Assembly: GCA_031431125.1 (NCBI GenBank)
Contig: JANPCX010000061.1
Location: 62,001-126,000, forward strand
Direction of reading: 5' to 3'
DNA from: JANPCX01 sp031431125
GTDB taxonomy: Bacteria > Pseudomonadota > Gammaproteobacteria > Burkholderiales > Burkholderiaceae_C
DNA: 64,000 bases
Position 1 is the first letter of the stretch. Each line of letters begins with the position of its first letter. The notes below the pieces were generated by a model. That model did no database searches, was not told the DNA's origin, and worked only from the letters and a program-made list of their open reading frames with translations. Below, one piece after another: positions 17,404 through 26,488 of this stretch. The translations under genes and the position numbers were made by a program.

Positions 17404-18092
17404 GTTCGTGTGCGCAACAAACGCGCCGCCAATTCAAAGTCGGCAGGATAGGTCAGTTTGAAGTTTTCCAAACTGCAGGCGACCAGCAGCGGTTGATGGC
17501 CCAGCGCTTCGACTGCGCTGGCTTCATCGGTGACTTCAGGGCCGGCGTGTTTCAAAGCTTGCTCTAGCAACTTCAAGCGGAACATTTGTGGTGTTTGTGC
17601 CAGCCACTTATGACGGCGGTCCAGTGTGGACAGGGAGCGGCCGGCGTGCTCGGCCTTGAGCGTATCGGCCAAAGGCAAGGCCAAGAGCCCACCAACTGCA
17701 TCGAGCAAACAGGCGTCGATCAAGGCATTGATCCAAGCGGGCCGCACCAAACAGCGCGCAGCGTCGTGAACCAATACCCAGTCATCATCAGCAGCACCCT
17801 GATCGCGCAATGCGGCCAGACCATGGAGCACAGTTTGGGCGCGGGTCTCGCCACCGCAGCGAGCCAACCAACCGCGGAATTGCGGCAGCTCCGATTCAAA
17901 ACGGGCGTCCTGCGGGTGCAGCACCACCAAGGTTTGGCTGATCCTGTCAACGCCGGCAAGCGCGCGCAGCGTGTGTCCCACCACGTTCGACTCAAGCAGC
18001 GGCTCGTATTGCTTCGGGCCTGGTGTTCCCGCACGTTGGCCGCTGCCTGCGCAAGGCACCAAGGCAAACAAACGTGCAGACGGATGGGTCAT
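17400..18092 (-). CDS. ispD: 2-C-methyl-D-erythritol 4-phosphate cytidylyltransferase
   Basis: Third step of the MEP pathway: joins CTP and MEP to give CDP-ME. It has 230 residues. The nucleotide-binding loop VPCAGSGQRAGTPGPKQY and the acidic motif VHDAARCLV are present. EVTDEASAVEALG near the C-terminus is typical. I start at the ATG at 18092 (MTHPSARL); an in-frame ATG at 18110 lies six codons upstream but adds nothing conserved. It is divergent from mfd, with a 144-base gap. Confidence 0.96.
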   Translation of the reverse strand: MTHPSARLFALVPCAGSGQRAGTPGPKQYEPLLESNVVGHTLRALAGVDRISQTLVVLHPQDARFESELPQFRGWLARCGGETRAQTVLHGLAALRDQGAADDDWVLVHDAARCLVRPAWINALIDACLLDAVGGLLALPLADTLKAEHAGRSLSTLDRRHKWLAQTPQMFRLKLLEQALKHAGPEVTDEASAVEALGHQPLLVACSLENFKLTYPADFELAARLLRTRT

Positions 18093-18138
18093 GGGGTCCT
18101 GTATCTGCAACGAAGCAGCGCAACAAAGAGGCGAATTC

Positions 18139-18144
18139 TATAAT
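18139..18144 (+). promoter_or_regulatory. Possible -10 box for mfd
   Basis: Perfect TATAAT in the ispD/mfd divergent gap. No good -35 box lies 16-18 bases upstream. Transcription would start near 18151, just before the leader hairpin. On the other strand the same bases give a TATAGA that could serve ispD. Confidence 0.4.
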
Positions 18145-18158
18145 TCCCACTCGTTAAC

Positions 18159-18184
18159 GCCCCGCAGGACACGCCTGTCGGGGC
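18159..18184 (+). terminator. Terminator-like hairpin in the mfd leader
   Basis: GCCCCG-CAGG pairs with CCTG-T-CGGGGC (ten pairs, one bulged T), followed by GCTTTGCTTG and later a run of seven T at 18212-18218. No rightward gene ends here, because ispD runs leftward from 18092. The hairpin therefore belongs to the mfd leader or to a very short RNA of its own. Confidence 0.55.
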
Positions 18185-18236
18185 GCTTTGCTTGTGTGGC
18201 GCTTTTTTTACCTGCCCTGCCCTGTTCACCAGTCCC

Positions 18237-21200
18237 ATGCACCTGCACGTCATTCCCCCCGCGATCGCCCCCGGTAAACGTTACACCCTGCCCAGTCCCG
18301 CGGGCTCCGCTGATGCCGTGCTGCTGGCCGCCCAGGCCCAAAAACTCAAGGCACAAGGACAGCTCTTCGCGATCATCACGAGTGAGCCCGCAGACACCCA
18401 GCGCCTGGAGCTGGAGATGGCCTTCTTCGCGCCTGGTTTGCGTGTGGCCGTGTTCCCCGACTGGGAAACCCTGCCCTACGACACCTTCTCGCCCCACCAA
18501 GACCTGATCTCCGAGCGCCTGGCCACCTTGTGGCGCATCTTGCAAAAGGAAGTGGACGTGGTGCTGATGCCTGCCTCCACTGCCTTGGTGCGCTTGGCCC
18601 CGCCGAGTTTTCTGGCCGCCACCACCTTCCACTTCAAACAAAAACAAAAACTCAACGAGGCGGCACTCAAAGCCCAGCTGACCTTGGGTGGCTACAACCA
18701 CGTGAGCCAAGTGGTGTCTCCGGGCGAGTACGCGGTGCGCGGTGGTTTGATCGACCTCTTCCCCATGGGCTCGCCCGTGCCCTATCGCGTCGACTTGTTT
18801 GGCGACGAAGTCGACTCCATCCGCACCTTCGACCCCGACAGCCAGCGCAGCCTCTACCCCGTTCCGGAAGTGCGCCTCTTGCCCGGCCGCGAGTTCCCCA
18901 TGGACGAAGGCGCACGCACCGCGGCCCGCGCCCGCTGGCGCGAACAACTGGAGGGTGACCCGACCAAGGTTCGCCTGTACAAAGACTTGAGCGCCGGCAT
19001 TGCCACTGCGGGCATCGAGTACTACCTGCCGCTCTTCTTCGACGACACCGCCACCATCTTTGATTACCTGGGGCCCCAAGCGGGTTTGGCCCTGCAAGGC
19101 GAAGTGGATGACGCCTTGCAGCGTTTTTGGGTGGACACCCGCGAGCGCTACCGCTTCTTGCAGCATGACCGCGAGCGGCCAGTACTGCCACCGGAAAAAA
19201 TCTTCCTCAAAGCCGAAGAGTTTTTTGCACTGGTGGGGAACCACGCCACCTTGTCGCTGCGGGGGGCGGTGCCTGCCCCGGATGAAGCCAGCCATTGGGC
19301 ACGCGCACTGCCCGATTTGAGCGTAGACCGCGGCGCCCCCGAACCACTCAAAAAACTGCAAGACCATTTGGCCGCCACCAAACACCGCGTGCTCATCATG
19401 GCCGAGAGCGCCGGCCGCCGCGAAAGCCTGCTGGAGTTGCTGCGCGACAACCGCATCGACCTGCCGAGCGTGGCGACGTTGGAAGAATTCAACGCTGGCC
19501 ATGAACGCCACGCGATTGCGGTGGCCCCCCTGGCCCAAGGTTTTGCCTGGTTCGACGAAGAATCCGCCACGGCCATCGAGTTCATCACCGAGACCGAACT
19601 TTTCTCCACCGCCCCCACCGCCCGCCGCCGCCGCAAACAAGAACAAGCCAGCGACGTCAACGCCCTGATCAAAGACCTGGCCGAGCTCAAAGTCGGCGAC
19701 CCGGTGGTGCATGTGAACCACGGCATCGGCCGCTACGTGGGCTTGCGCCACATTGACTTGGGCGACGGCGACAGCGAGTTCCTGCACCTGGAGTACGCCG
19801 ACCAAGCCACGCTTTATGTGCCGGTAGCGCAATTGCACCTCATCAGCCGCTACACCGGCGTGAGTAGCGACGAAGCACCACTACACCGCCTGGGCTCAGG
19901 CCAATGGGAAAAAGCCAAACGCAAAGCCGCCGAACAGGTGCGCGACACCGCCGCCGAGCTGCTCAACCTCTACGCCCGCCGCGCTTTGCGTGAAGGTTAT
20001 GCCTTCCGCTTCTCGCCGCACGACTACGAAGCCTTTGCCGCGAGCTTTGGGTTTGAAGAAACACCGGATCAAAAAGCCGCCATCCACGCCGTCATTCAAG
20101 ACATGATCTCGCCCAAACCCATGGACCGCCTGGTCTGCGGCGATGTGGGTTTTGGCAAAACCGAAGTCGCCCTGCGTGCAGCCTTCGTCGCCGTGACCGG
20201 TGGCAAACAAGTGGCCATCCTCGCACCGACAACGCTCTTGGCCGAGCAGCACTACCAAAACATCGCCGACCGTTTTGGCAAGTGGCCCATCAAGGTGGCC
20301 GAGATGTCACGCTTTCGTTCGCCCAAAGAAATCAAACAAGCGCTCGATGGCCTGGCAGACGGCACCATCGACATCGTGGTGGGCACCCACAAATTGCTGA
20401 GTCAAAACACCAAGTTCAAACGGCTGGGCCTCTTGGTCATCGACGAAGAACACCGCTTCGGCGTGCGCCACAAAGAAGCCATGAAAGCCCTGCGCGCCGA
20501 AGTAGACGTGCTCACCCTCACCGCCACGCCCATTCCCCGAACGCTCGGCATGGCGCTGGAAGGCCTGCGTGATTTGAGCGTGATCGCCACCGCGCCGCAG
20601 CGCCGCCTGGCCATCAAAACCTTTGTGCGCTCGGAGGGCAACGGCGTGATCCGCGAAGCCGTGCTGCGTGAATTGAAACGCGGTGGCCAGGTTTATTTCT
20701 TGCACAACGAGGTGGAGACGATAGAAAACCGCCGCATGAAGTTGCAAGAACTCATTCCCGAAGCGCGCATCGCCGTGGCCCACGGCCAAATGCCCGAGCG
20801 CCAGTTGGAGGCCGTGATGCGCGACTTCGTGGCCCAGCGCCACAACCTGCTGCTGTGCTCCACCATCATCGAAACCGGCATTGACGTGCCCAGCGCCAAC
20901 ACCATCATCATGAGCCGCGCCGACAAATTCGGCCTGGCGCAGTTGCACCAATTGCGCGGCCGCGTCGGTCGCAGCCACCACCAGGCCTATGCCTATTTGC
21001 TGGTGCCCGATGTGGAAGGCCTGACCAAACAAGCCACCCAGCGCCTCGATGCCATCCAGGCCATGGAAGAACTCGGCTCAGGCTTTTACCTCGCGATGCA
21101 CGACTTAGAGATTCGCGGCGCCGGCGAGGTGCTGGGCGAGAACCAAAGCGGCAACATGATGGAAGTGGGTTTTCAGCTGTACAACGACATGCTGTCTGAA

Positions 21201-21704
21201 GCCGTGCGTTCGCTCAAAGCCGGCAAAGAACCCGATCTGCTCAGCTCCTTGAGCGTCACCACCGAAATCAACCTGCACGCCCCCGCCCTGCTGCCCGACA
21301 GCTACTGCGGCGATGTGCATGCGCGGCTCAGCCTTTACAAGCGCCTGGCCAGCGCAGACAAAGCCGACCAGATCGACGCCTTGCTGGAAGAGATCACCGA
21401 CCGTTTCGGCAAACTGCCGCCCGCAGGCCAAACCTTGTTTGATGTGCACCGCCTGCGTGTGCTGGCCAAACCTTATGGCGTGGTCAAAATCGACGCGGCG
21501 CCCGCCTTGATGGTGCTCAGCTTCAAACCCCATGCACCGATTGACGCCATGAAAATCATTGACCTGGTGCAAAAAAACCGCCACATCAAACTCGCTGGCA
21601 ACGACAAACTGCGCATCGAACGCGAAACCAAAGCACCCCAAGACCGCGCCCAAATGATCCGCGAGGTGCTGCGGGCGCTGGGCCCGATCAAGGCCGAGGT
21701 TTGA
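18237..21704 (+). CDS. mfd: Transcription-repair coupling factor
   Basis: Removes RNA polymerase stalled at DNA damage and recruits UvrA. It has 1155 residues, the normal length. The N-terminal third is the UvrB-like module. The RNA polymerase interaction (CarD-like) domain starts at VGDPVVHVNHGIGRYVGL near residue 485. The helicase core has Walker A GDVGFGKTEVAL, DEEH in VIDEEHRFGV and LTATPIPRTL, with the RecG-type TRG region after it. The C-terminal TRCF domain is complete. The ATG at 18237 fits the family N-terminus (HVIPPAIAPGKRYTLP); it lacks a clear ribosome site. Confidence 0.97.
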   Translation: MHLHVIPPAIAPGKRYTLPSPAGSADAVLLAAQAQKLKAQGQLFAIITSEPADTQRLELEMAFFAPGLRVAVFPDWETLPYDTFSPHQDLISERLATLWRILQKEVDVVLMPASTALVRLAPPSFLAATTFHFKQKQKLNEAALKAQLTLGGYNHVSQVVSPGEYAVRGGLIDLFPMGSPVPYRVDLFGDEVDSIRTFDPDSQRSLYPVPEVRLLPGREFPMDEGARTAARARWREQLEGDPTKVRLYKDLSAGIATAGIEYYLPLFFDDTATIFDYLGPQAGLALQGEVDDALQRFWVDTRERYRFLQHDRERPVLPPEKIFLKAEEFFALVGNHATLSLRGAVPAPDEASHWARALPDLSVDRGAPEPLKKLQDHLAATKHRVLIMAESAGRRESLLELLRDNRIDLPSVATLEEFNAGHERHAIAVAPLAQGFAWFDEESATAIEFITETELFSTAPTARRRRKQEQASDVNALIKDLAELKVGDPVVHVNHGIGRYVGLRHIDLGDGDSEFLHLEYADQATLYVPVAQLHLISRYTGVSSDEAPLHRLGSGQWEKAKRKAAEQVRDTAAELLNLYARRALREGYAFRFSPHDYEAFAASFGFEETPDQKAAIHAVIQDMISPKPMDRLVCGDVGFGKTEVALRAAFVAVTGGKQVAILAPTTLLAEQHYQNIADRFGKWPIKVAEMSRFRSPKEIKQALDGLADGTIDIVVGTHKLLSQNTKFKRLGLLVIDEEHRFGVRHKEAMKALRAEVDVLTLTATPIPRTLGMALEGLRDLSVIATAPQRRLAIKTFVRSEGNGVIREAVLRELKRGGQVYFLHNEVETIENRRMKLQELIPEARIAVAHGQMPERQLEAVMRDFVAQRHNLLLCSTIIETGIDVPSANTIIMSRADKFGLAQLHQLRGRVGRSHHQAYAYLLVPDVEGLTKQATQRLDAIQAMEELGSGFYLAMHDLEIRGAGEVLGENQSGNMMEVGFQLYNDMLSEAVRSLKAGKEPDLLSSLSVTTEINLHAPALLPDSYCGDVHARLSLYKRLASADKADQIDALLEEITDRFGKLPPAGQTLFDVHRLRVLAKPYGVVKIDAAPALMVLSFKPHAPIDAMKIIDLVQKNRHIKLAGNDKLRIERETKAPQDRAQMIREVLRALGPIKAEV

Positions 21705-21741
21705 GCCACTTCTTTATTCTTCAACAGTTTCTGAACCCACC

Positions 21742-22455
21742 ATGCCCACCGAACACGCCCCCGGCCTCGTCATCCAAGGTTTCACACCCCCACTGCGTTT
21801 GAGCGACTTCAAACTCATCGCTTTCGACATGGACTCCACCCTCATCAACATTGAGTGCGTGGACGAAATCGCCGATGCCGCAGGCCGAAAAGCCGAGGTC
21901 GCAGCCATCACCGAAGCCGCAATGCGCGGCGAAATCACCGACTACAAAGACAGCCTGCGCCGCCGCGTGGCCTTGCTCAAGGGCGTGCCGGTGAGTGCCA
22001 TGCAACAAGTGCTGACCGAGAGACTGCAACTCAACCCCGGTGCACAAGCCCTGGTGCAAGCCTGCCAAGCAGCTGGCCTCAAAACCTTGCTCGTTTCCGG
22101 CGGCTTCACCTACTTCACCGACCATGTGCGCGACCTGCTGAAAATTGATTCCGCCCGCAGCAATGTGCTGGAAATCGCCAACGGCCACCTCACCGGCAAG
22201 ATGGTGGACCAGCCCTGGGGCGACATTTGCGACGGCGAAGAAAAACGCCGCATGCTGCTCGCCACCTGCGAGCAACTAGGCATCAAACCTTCACAAACCA
22301 TCGCCATGGGTGACGGCGCCAACGATCTGCCAATGATGGGCGCTGCGGGACTCTCGGTGGCCTACCACGCCAAACCCAAAGTGAGGGAGAAAGCCATGGT
22401 GGCGATCAACAGCGGGGGGTTGGATCGGGTGTTGGAGGTGGTGACGTTCCTATGA
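21742..22455 (+). CDS. serB: Phosphoserine phosphatase
   Basis: Last step of serine synthesis: hydrolyses phosphoserine. HAD-superfamily enzyme of 237 residues. Motif I is AFDMDSTLINIECVDEIA, motif II LVSGGFTYF, and motif III MGDGANDLPMMGAAG. The N-terminus is short and lacks the ACT-like part of E. coli SerB, as is common in betaproteobacteria. It lies 37 bases after mfd and overlaps the next gene by four bases. Confidence 0.96.
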   Translation: MPTEHAPGLVIQGFTPPLRLSDFKLIAFDMDSTLINIECVDEIADAAGRKAEVAAITEAAMRGEITDYKDSLRRRVALLKGVPVSAMQQVLTERLQLNPGAQALVQACQAAGLKTLLVSGGFTYFTDHVRDLLKIDSARSNVLEIANGHLTGKMVDQPWGDICDGEEKRRMLLATCEQLGIKPSQTIAMGDGANDLPMMGAAGLSVAYHAKPKVREKAMVAINSGGLDRVLEVVTFL

Positions 22456-22931
22456 AACTCAGTCTTCTTGCTTTTTTCGTGGCATGGTCCTGTTCGTCAC
22501 CAGCGCTGGCGCGTGAGATTTTCCAATGGGTTGACAAGAACGGCCAAACACATCTTTCGGATGTGGTTCCCGCCGAATACAGCAAGACCGCAAAGCGAAT
22601 CAACAGCGGGAACTTTGAAGTCAGCCCAGAAGAACTGAAGGCTGCACAAATTCGTGCAAACAAAGAGAAAGAATTTGCGGAGGCAGCGAGACGTGCGAGA
22701 GAAGGGGCTCAGGCAAAGCCCTCCGATAAAAAAGCCGGCCAAACTGCGGCCCCAACGCCATCCAAAGAAACACTGACGACTTGTGAGCAGAAAATCGCCG
22801 CGTTCAAGAAAAGCGAAGAATGCTTTCAACCGTTTCGCGTGAAGAACGGCACCGTGAAAGCACAAGCCTACGAAAAATGCACCGTTGCTCCCAACCCCTA
22901 CACAGATTGCGAGCGACCCATTGCCCGCTGA
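22452..22931 (+). CDS. DUF4124 exported protein
   Basis: Protein of 159 residues. The signal peptide ends at SPALARE (near residue 21). The next 35 residues (IFQWVDKNGQTHLSDVVP) are the DUF4124 motif found at the mature N-terminus of many betaproteobacterial envelope proteins. A charged helical stretch, KEKEFAEAARRAREGAQ, follows, then a Cys-containing tail. Function is unknown. It overlaps serB by ATGA, so it is likely translationally coupled to it. Past its stop the sequence becomes an islet of mobile elements and fragments. Confidence 0.82.
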   Translation: MKLSLLAFFVAWSCSSPALAREIFQWVDKNGQTHLSDVVPAEYSKTAKRINSGNFEVSPEELKAAQIRANKEKEFAEAARRAREGAQAKPSDKKAGQTAAPTPSKETLTTCEQKIAAFKKSEECFQPFRVKNGTVKAQAYEKCTVAPNPYTDCERPIAR

Positions 22932-22989
22932 TGACTGTGACATGTTGGGCTGGCGCCAATTGAAAGATGTCATCGAACCCGCATGGATG

Positions 22990-23158
22990 CTAGGGAAGCT
23001 CTGCAAAAACCATCGTGGATGTCGGGCGTTCGGATCGGGATGGGCTGCGAGGCGAGTTTCTTGCCAATAGCTTGGGCTATTGGCAAGAAATTCAACGAAG
23101 CAGGCCGCCTGAGTCCGAACGAACCGGCGCCGCGACGGGTTTTGCAGCGGTTCCCTTG
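22990..23158. mobile_element. Short palindromic (MITE-like) element with CTAG/CTTG ends
   Basis: About 169 bp. The left end reads CTAGGGAAGCTCTGCAAAA and the right end, reversed, CAAGGGAACCGCTGCAAAA, so imperfect terminal inverted repeats lie at a CTAG-type target. The centre is a perfect 14-bp inverted repeat at 23057-23070 and 23077-23090 (TTTCTTGCCAATAG arms, 6-base loop). Outer arms around CGTTCGGA also pair. There is no transposase. CTAG targets and GGGAAG-type ends resemble the IS5 group, so a non-autonomous IS5-like derivative is likely. It begins 59 bases after the DUF4124 gene and marks the left edge of the islet. Confidence 0.65.
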
Positions 23159-23296
23159 GGGGCGGGTGGTAGAGTCAGCGATCGCAGTGCCCAAGATCGA
23201 CCATGCCCATTCCTCGTCGTTCAATGACATGTTGGCCGATATGATCGGCTGGAGATTGAAGCGCCATCTCGCGGCTGGCTGCCCACGCTCGGTTCC

Positions 23297-23551
23297 ATGG
23301 CCAAATCAACCAGCCAGAATGCCCCGCGAAAACTGCCCTCAGCGTCACCAAAGCGAGGAGGGCTGAGCGTGAAAAGCACCGGGCTTGACTGCGCGGGGGC
23401 AAGCTCCTTGATCAGTGGCAACAAGATGGTGTGCGGGCCGGTCGAGATCGGTAACGGCGCCGCGTTGATGAGCGGCTGCTACCTCATGCCGGAGACCAAG
23501 GTTCTCGTAGATAAGACTTGGCGCGGCACCCCCGCGCACAAGTGGATGTGA
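23297..23551 (+). pseudogene. Fragment of a left-handed beta-helix acyltransferase-like protein
   Basis: The frame gives 84 residues. Only the last 40 or so look like protein: GPVEIGNGAALMSGCYLMPE followed by TKVLVDKTWRGTPAHKWM resembles the end of a hexapeptide-repeat acyltransferase domain, such as those ending Pls/PosA-type synthetase proteins. The first half has no such pattern, so this is probably a 3' remnant. It stops six bases before the GMC oxidoreductase start and may once have been the gene upstream of it. The stretch 23159-23296 between the mobile element and this fragment holds nothing I can identify. Confidence 0.4.
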
Positions 23552-23557
23552 CAGGCC

Positions 23558-25207
23558 ATGGCAGCATCGAATTGGGACCCGCTCCAGCAACTATCCGACG
23601 TCATCGTTGTCGGCACCGGCCCGGGTGGCGCCACACTCGGCCACGCAATGGCCGCCGCTGGCATGCGCGTGTTGTTCTGCGAGCTTGGCGGTGGCTTCGA
23701 CGGCGCTTCGGCCTTGCTTGCCGAGTACCCGGAAATGGCCGCGAGCCGTGCAGCGCGGCGCGGCGCGGTTCCTGTAGCCGCCACCGACTCTGCGCTGCTC
23801 GCACGCGCCGGCCGCTACGCCGACACATTGGTCGATGCGGCTCACCCACGTCGCCACGCTTTCGTGCCCTATATCGGCAGCGGACCTGGTGGTTCGAGCG
23901 CGCTGTACGGAATGGCGCTGGAGCGGCTGCAACAGATCGACTTCACCCCAGGTGACCCTCCTGTCGACGCACCGGGCACAAGTGCTGTTTCCGCCTGGCC
24001 CGTGGGCTACGATGAACTCGCACCGTACTACGCGCGCGCGGAGGCGATGTACCGGGTGCGCGGCACGGCAGATCCGCTGCGCGCGAGCTTCGGCGCACCG
24101 GCAGCCGACCCGATGTCCCTGATGCCGCCCTTGCCACTCACTGACGCGATGGCCGAGCTGGCGAGCGACCTGGCGCGGCGTGGTGTCCATCCCTATCGCT
24201 TGCCGCTGGCGTTCGAGGGGCTACCCGATTGCCGCACCTGCCAAGGCCTGCTGTGCGACCGTCCTTGCAAGAACGACGCAAACCGCATCGGTTTGCAACC
24301 AGCACTGGCCGAGTACGGCGCACGCATCCTCACTGGCTGTCGCGTGCTGCGTGTCACCACGGGCGATGGTCATCGAGTCGACGGTGTCGAAGTCGCTTGG
24401 CGCGGCGCCCAGCATCGCCTGCGAGCGCCGCTGGTCGTGCTGGCGGCTGGCGCCTTGCAGTCGCCGTTGATCTTGCTGCGTTCAGGCCTGGGCAATGAAC
24501 ATGACCAAGTAGGCCGTCACCTGATGCGGCACTTCATTGACGTGTGGCAGGTCGATCCAGCCATGTCGGGTGCCGAGGCCTTCGACAACAGGCGCAAGGA
24601 GATCGCCTTCAACGACTTCTACCGCGACGATGGCGTGCGACTGGGCACTGTGCAGTCGTTGGGCCGGCTACCGCCCACCGACATGTTGTTCGGCTCGCTG
24701 TGCGACGACGTTCGTGCCTCCCCCGCCGGCGTGCTCGCCGCGTTTTTGCCGATCGCCCGTCCGTTCATTGAGCCGGTGTTGCGTGGCATCGAAGGCGCGC
24801 GGCTCAACCTGGCAAGCATCGTCGAGGACCTGCCCTATCCCGAGCACTGCGTGCGCCCGGTTGGCGACGATCCCAGCCGCGCCGAGCTGCACTACACGAT
24901 GAAGCCCGAAGCACTGAGGCGCATCGAGCAGATGCGGGGCCGGCTGAAGGTCTTGTTGAAGGGGCGGCCCAGCCGTTTGCTCCCGCAGGCCAGCAACAAC
25001 CAGCGCATCGCACATGTTTGCGGCACCTGCCGCTTCGGCGATGATCCGCGCAAGAGCGTGCTCGATCGCTTCAACCGCGTGCACGCGGTGCAGGGTTTGC
25101 ACGTGGTCGACGGCAGCTTCCTTCCCAGCAGCGGCGGCACCAACCCGAGCCTGACCATCATTGCCAATGCACTACGCGTTGCGGACCACTTGCTGGCCAC
25201 ACCCTGA
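23558..25207 (+). CDS. GMC-family FAD-dependent oxidoreductase
   Basis: Flavoprotein of 549 residues that would oxidise an alcohol group; the substrate is unknown. The FAD-binding loop is VVGTGPGGATLGHAMAAAGM at about residues 17-36. The GMC C-terminus is HVCGTCRFGDDPRKSVLD, then LHVVDGSFLPSSGGTNPSLT near 515. A Cys-rich patch (CRTCQGLLCDRPCKNDANR, near 227-245) lies in the middle. There is no signal peptide. Codon use (CAG, AAG, CGC strongly preferred) differs from flanking mfd and alaA, which use many CAA and AAA codons. Together with the flanking mobile elements this points to transfer. The SDR gene follows after 19 bases. Confidence 0.88.
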   Translation: MAASNWDPLQQLSDVIVVGTGPGGATLGHAMAAAGMRVLFCELGGGFDGASALLAEYPEMAASRAARRGAVPVAATDSALLARAGRYADTLVDAAHPRRHAFVPYIGSGPGGSSALYGMALERLQQIDFTPGDPPVDAPGTSAVSAWPVGYDELAPYYARAEAMYRVRGTADPLRASFGAPAADPMSLMPPLPLTDAMAELASDLARRGVHPYRLPLAFEGLPDCRTCQGLLCDRPCKNDANRIGLQPALAEYGARILTGCRVLRVTTGDGHRVDGVEVAWRGAQHRLRAPLVVLAAGALQSPLILLRSGLGNEHDQVGRHLMRHFIDVWQVDPAMSGAEAFDNRRKEIAFNDFYRDDGVRLGTVQSLGRLPPTDMLFGSLCDDVRASPAGVLAAFLPIARPFIEPVLRGIEGARLNLASIVEDLPYPEHCVRPVGDDPSRAELHYTMKPEALRRIEQMRGRLKVLLKGRPSRLLPQASNNQRIAHVCGTCRFGDDPRKSVLDRFNRVHAVQGLHVVDGSFLPSSGGTNPSLTIIANALRVADHLLATP

Positions 25208-25226
25208 CGCCAAAAGGACTCTGAAC

Positions 25227-26030
25227 ATGACATTCCATCTCGATGATTGCAAGGGCGACTGGGCCATCGTCACCGGCGCTTCGTCCGGCATCGGACGGGT
25301 CTATGCGAGCGAACTGGGCAGGCGGGGCCTGAACCTCGTACTCGTGGCACGGCGCAAGCCGGAGCTGCAGTCGCTGGCATCCGAGCTCGCGATGCAATCG
25401 GGCATTCGTGCGCTCGCGCTCGCGCTGGACCTGACATCACCGGACGCCGATGCACGCGTGCTTGACGCGGTGGCCTCGATTCCCAGCGCACGATTGCGTC
25501 TTCTCGTCAGCAACGCCGGCAGCGGCCAGTGGGGTGCGCACGATCCGGCTCGGCACAAGGACTACGCCGCAACCATTGCACTGAATGTCGCGGCCACCGT
25601 CGCGCTCTCAACGAGACTGCTGCCCGCGCTGCGCGCGGCAGCACCCGCGGCGCTGGTGCATGTTTCGTCGCAAGCCGCCTACCAGCCGGTGCCCTACATG
25701 GCCGCCTATGCGGCGAGCAAGGCCTTCGTGCACAACTTCAGCTTGGCGCTGCACGAAGAGTTGCGCGAGCAGGGCGTGCTGGTGCAGACACTGGTGCCCG
25801 GACCAACCGCTACCGAGTTCGATTCCAAGGCAGGTGCCTACGCCAGTGCCGTGGTCACCCGCGGGAGCTGCGAGAGCGTGGTCCTGGCCTCATTGGAGGC
25901 GCTGGAACGTGGCGATCCGCTGGCTACGAACGCAGTCGGCTTGTGGAAGCAGCGCCTATTTGCCGGACTCGCCCCTCCGCGCATGGTGCTGCGCGAGGTT
26001 GCCAAAATGTTCAAGCCGCCGGGCAACTGA
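25227..26030 (+). CDS. Short-chain dehydrogenase/reductase
   Basis: Classical SDR of 267 residues. The cofactor loop is VTGASSGIGRVYASELG, followed by SNAGSGQWG. The catalytic Ser is in HVSSQAAY and the Tyr-Lys pair in YMAAYAASKAF. No specificity can be read from the sequence. The ATG at 25227 is preceded by AAAAGGAC, and it follows the GMC gene closely, so the two probably act on one substrate in succession. Codon use matches the GMC gene rather than the core genes. The end of the gene marks the end of intact coding sequence in the islet. Confidence 0.87.
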   Translation: MTFHLDDCKGDWAIVTGASSGIGRVYASELGRRGLNLVLVARRKPELQSLASELAMQSGIRALALALDLTSPDADARVLDAVASIPSARLRLLVSNAGSGQWGAHDPARHKDYAATIALNVAATVALSTRLLPALRAAAPAALVHVSSQAAYQPVPYMAAYAASKAFVHNFSLALHEELREQGVLVQTLVPGPTATEFDSKAGAYASAVVTRGSCESVVLASLEALERGDPLATNAVGLWKQRLFAGLAPPRMVLREVAKMFKPPGN

Positions 26031-26273
26031 GAAGACACCGTTCAGGCCATTGCGACCAGTTGGCGCAACAACCCCACCAGGCGATCACCGGCGTCGCACA
26101 AACGCTGACGCTGGCCGAGAATGCCCAGCGGCGGCGCGGCAGGAAGGTTCCTCCCGCAGGCGGTCGGCGCGAATCAGTGGCCCAGCGCCGTCGGCTTCGA
26201 TTTCGCGCACATGGCGGAGCCGATCCATGTCGTGGGCCACACCGAGCACAGGCACCCCCGCTTCGAATGTTGG
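26031..26273 (-). other. Decayed gene remnant
   Basis: No intact frame spans this stretch. On the minus strand a protein-like reading VPVLGVAHDMDRLRHVREIE is open without a start. After a shift of frame it seems to continue as PPLGILGQRQRLCDAGDRLV and stops near 26043. This could be a frameshifted 3' end of a regulator or enzyme, but I do not recognise it. The mobile element at 26274 cuts off its upstream part. Confidence 0.35.
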
Positions 26274-26437
26274 CTAGTACTCCGACTCAGAAATAACGAA
26301 ACATGAAAACGTGTACTCGACCCAATGGCGGCGTTGCAAATCCTCGCGATACCTCGGTATCGCTGTGGTTTGCGCCTTGCTATTGGGGCGATTCCACTAC
26401 TTTCATCCGTTCCGTTATCTCTGAGTCGCAACACTAG
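26274..26437. mobile_element. CTAG-bounded palindromic (MITE-like) element, copy A
   Basis: 164 bp with CTAG at both ends. The terminal inverted repeats share CGACTCAGA-ATAACG. The centre has a perfect 8-bp palindrome (26346-26353 and 26356-26363). The core 26331-26380 reappears, reverse complemented and almost unchanged, at 40295-40345 in another element whose outer ends differ. It has no coding capacity. It ends 51 bases before the alaA stop and closes the islet on the right. Confidence 0.75.
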
Positions 26438-26488
26438 GGGCTCCATCGTGGTCAAAAGAAATCTCAATCGAAAATTCGGCGCCCGCGT

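Noticed and set aside
18138..19838. Leftward open frame of 566 codons over the start of mfd
   Set aside because: Compositional shadow of mfd on the other strand; low-complexity Gln/Gly/Ala/Val translation and no start signals.
22983..23366. Open frame of 127 codons across the element at 22990
   Set aside because: It reads through the palindromic element and then unrelated sequence; no conserved domain or ribosome site.
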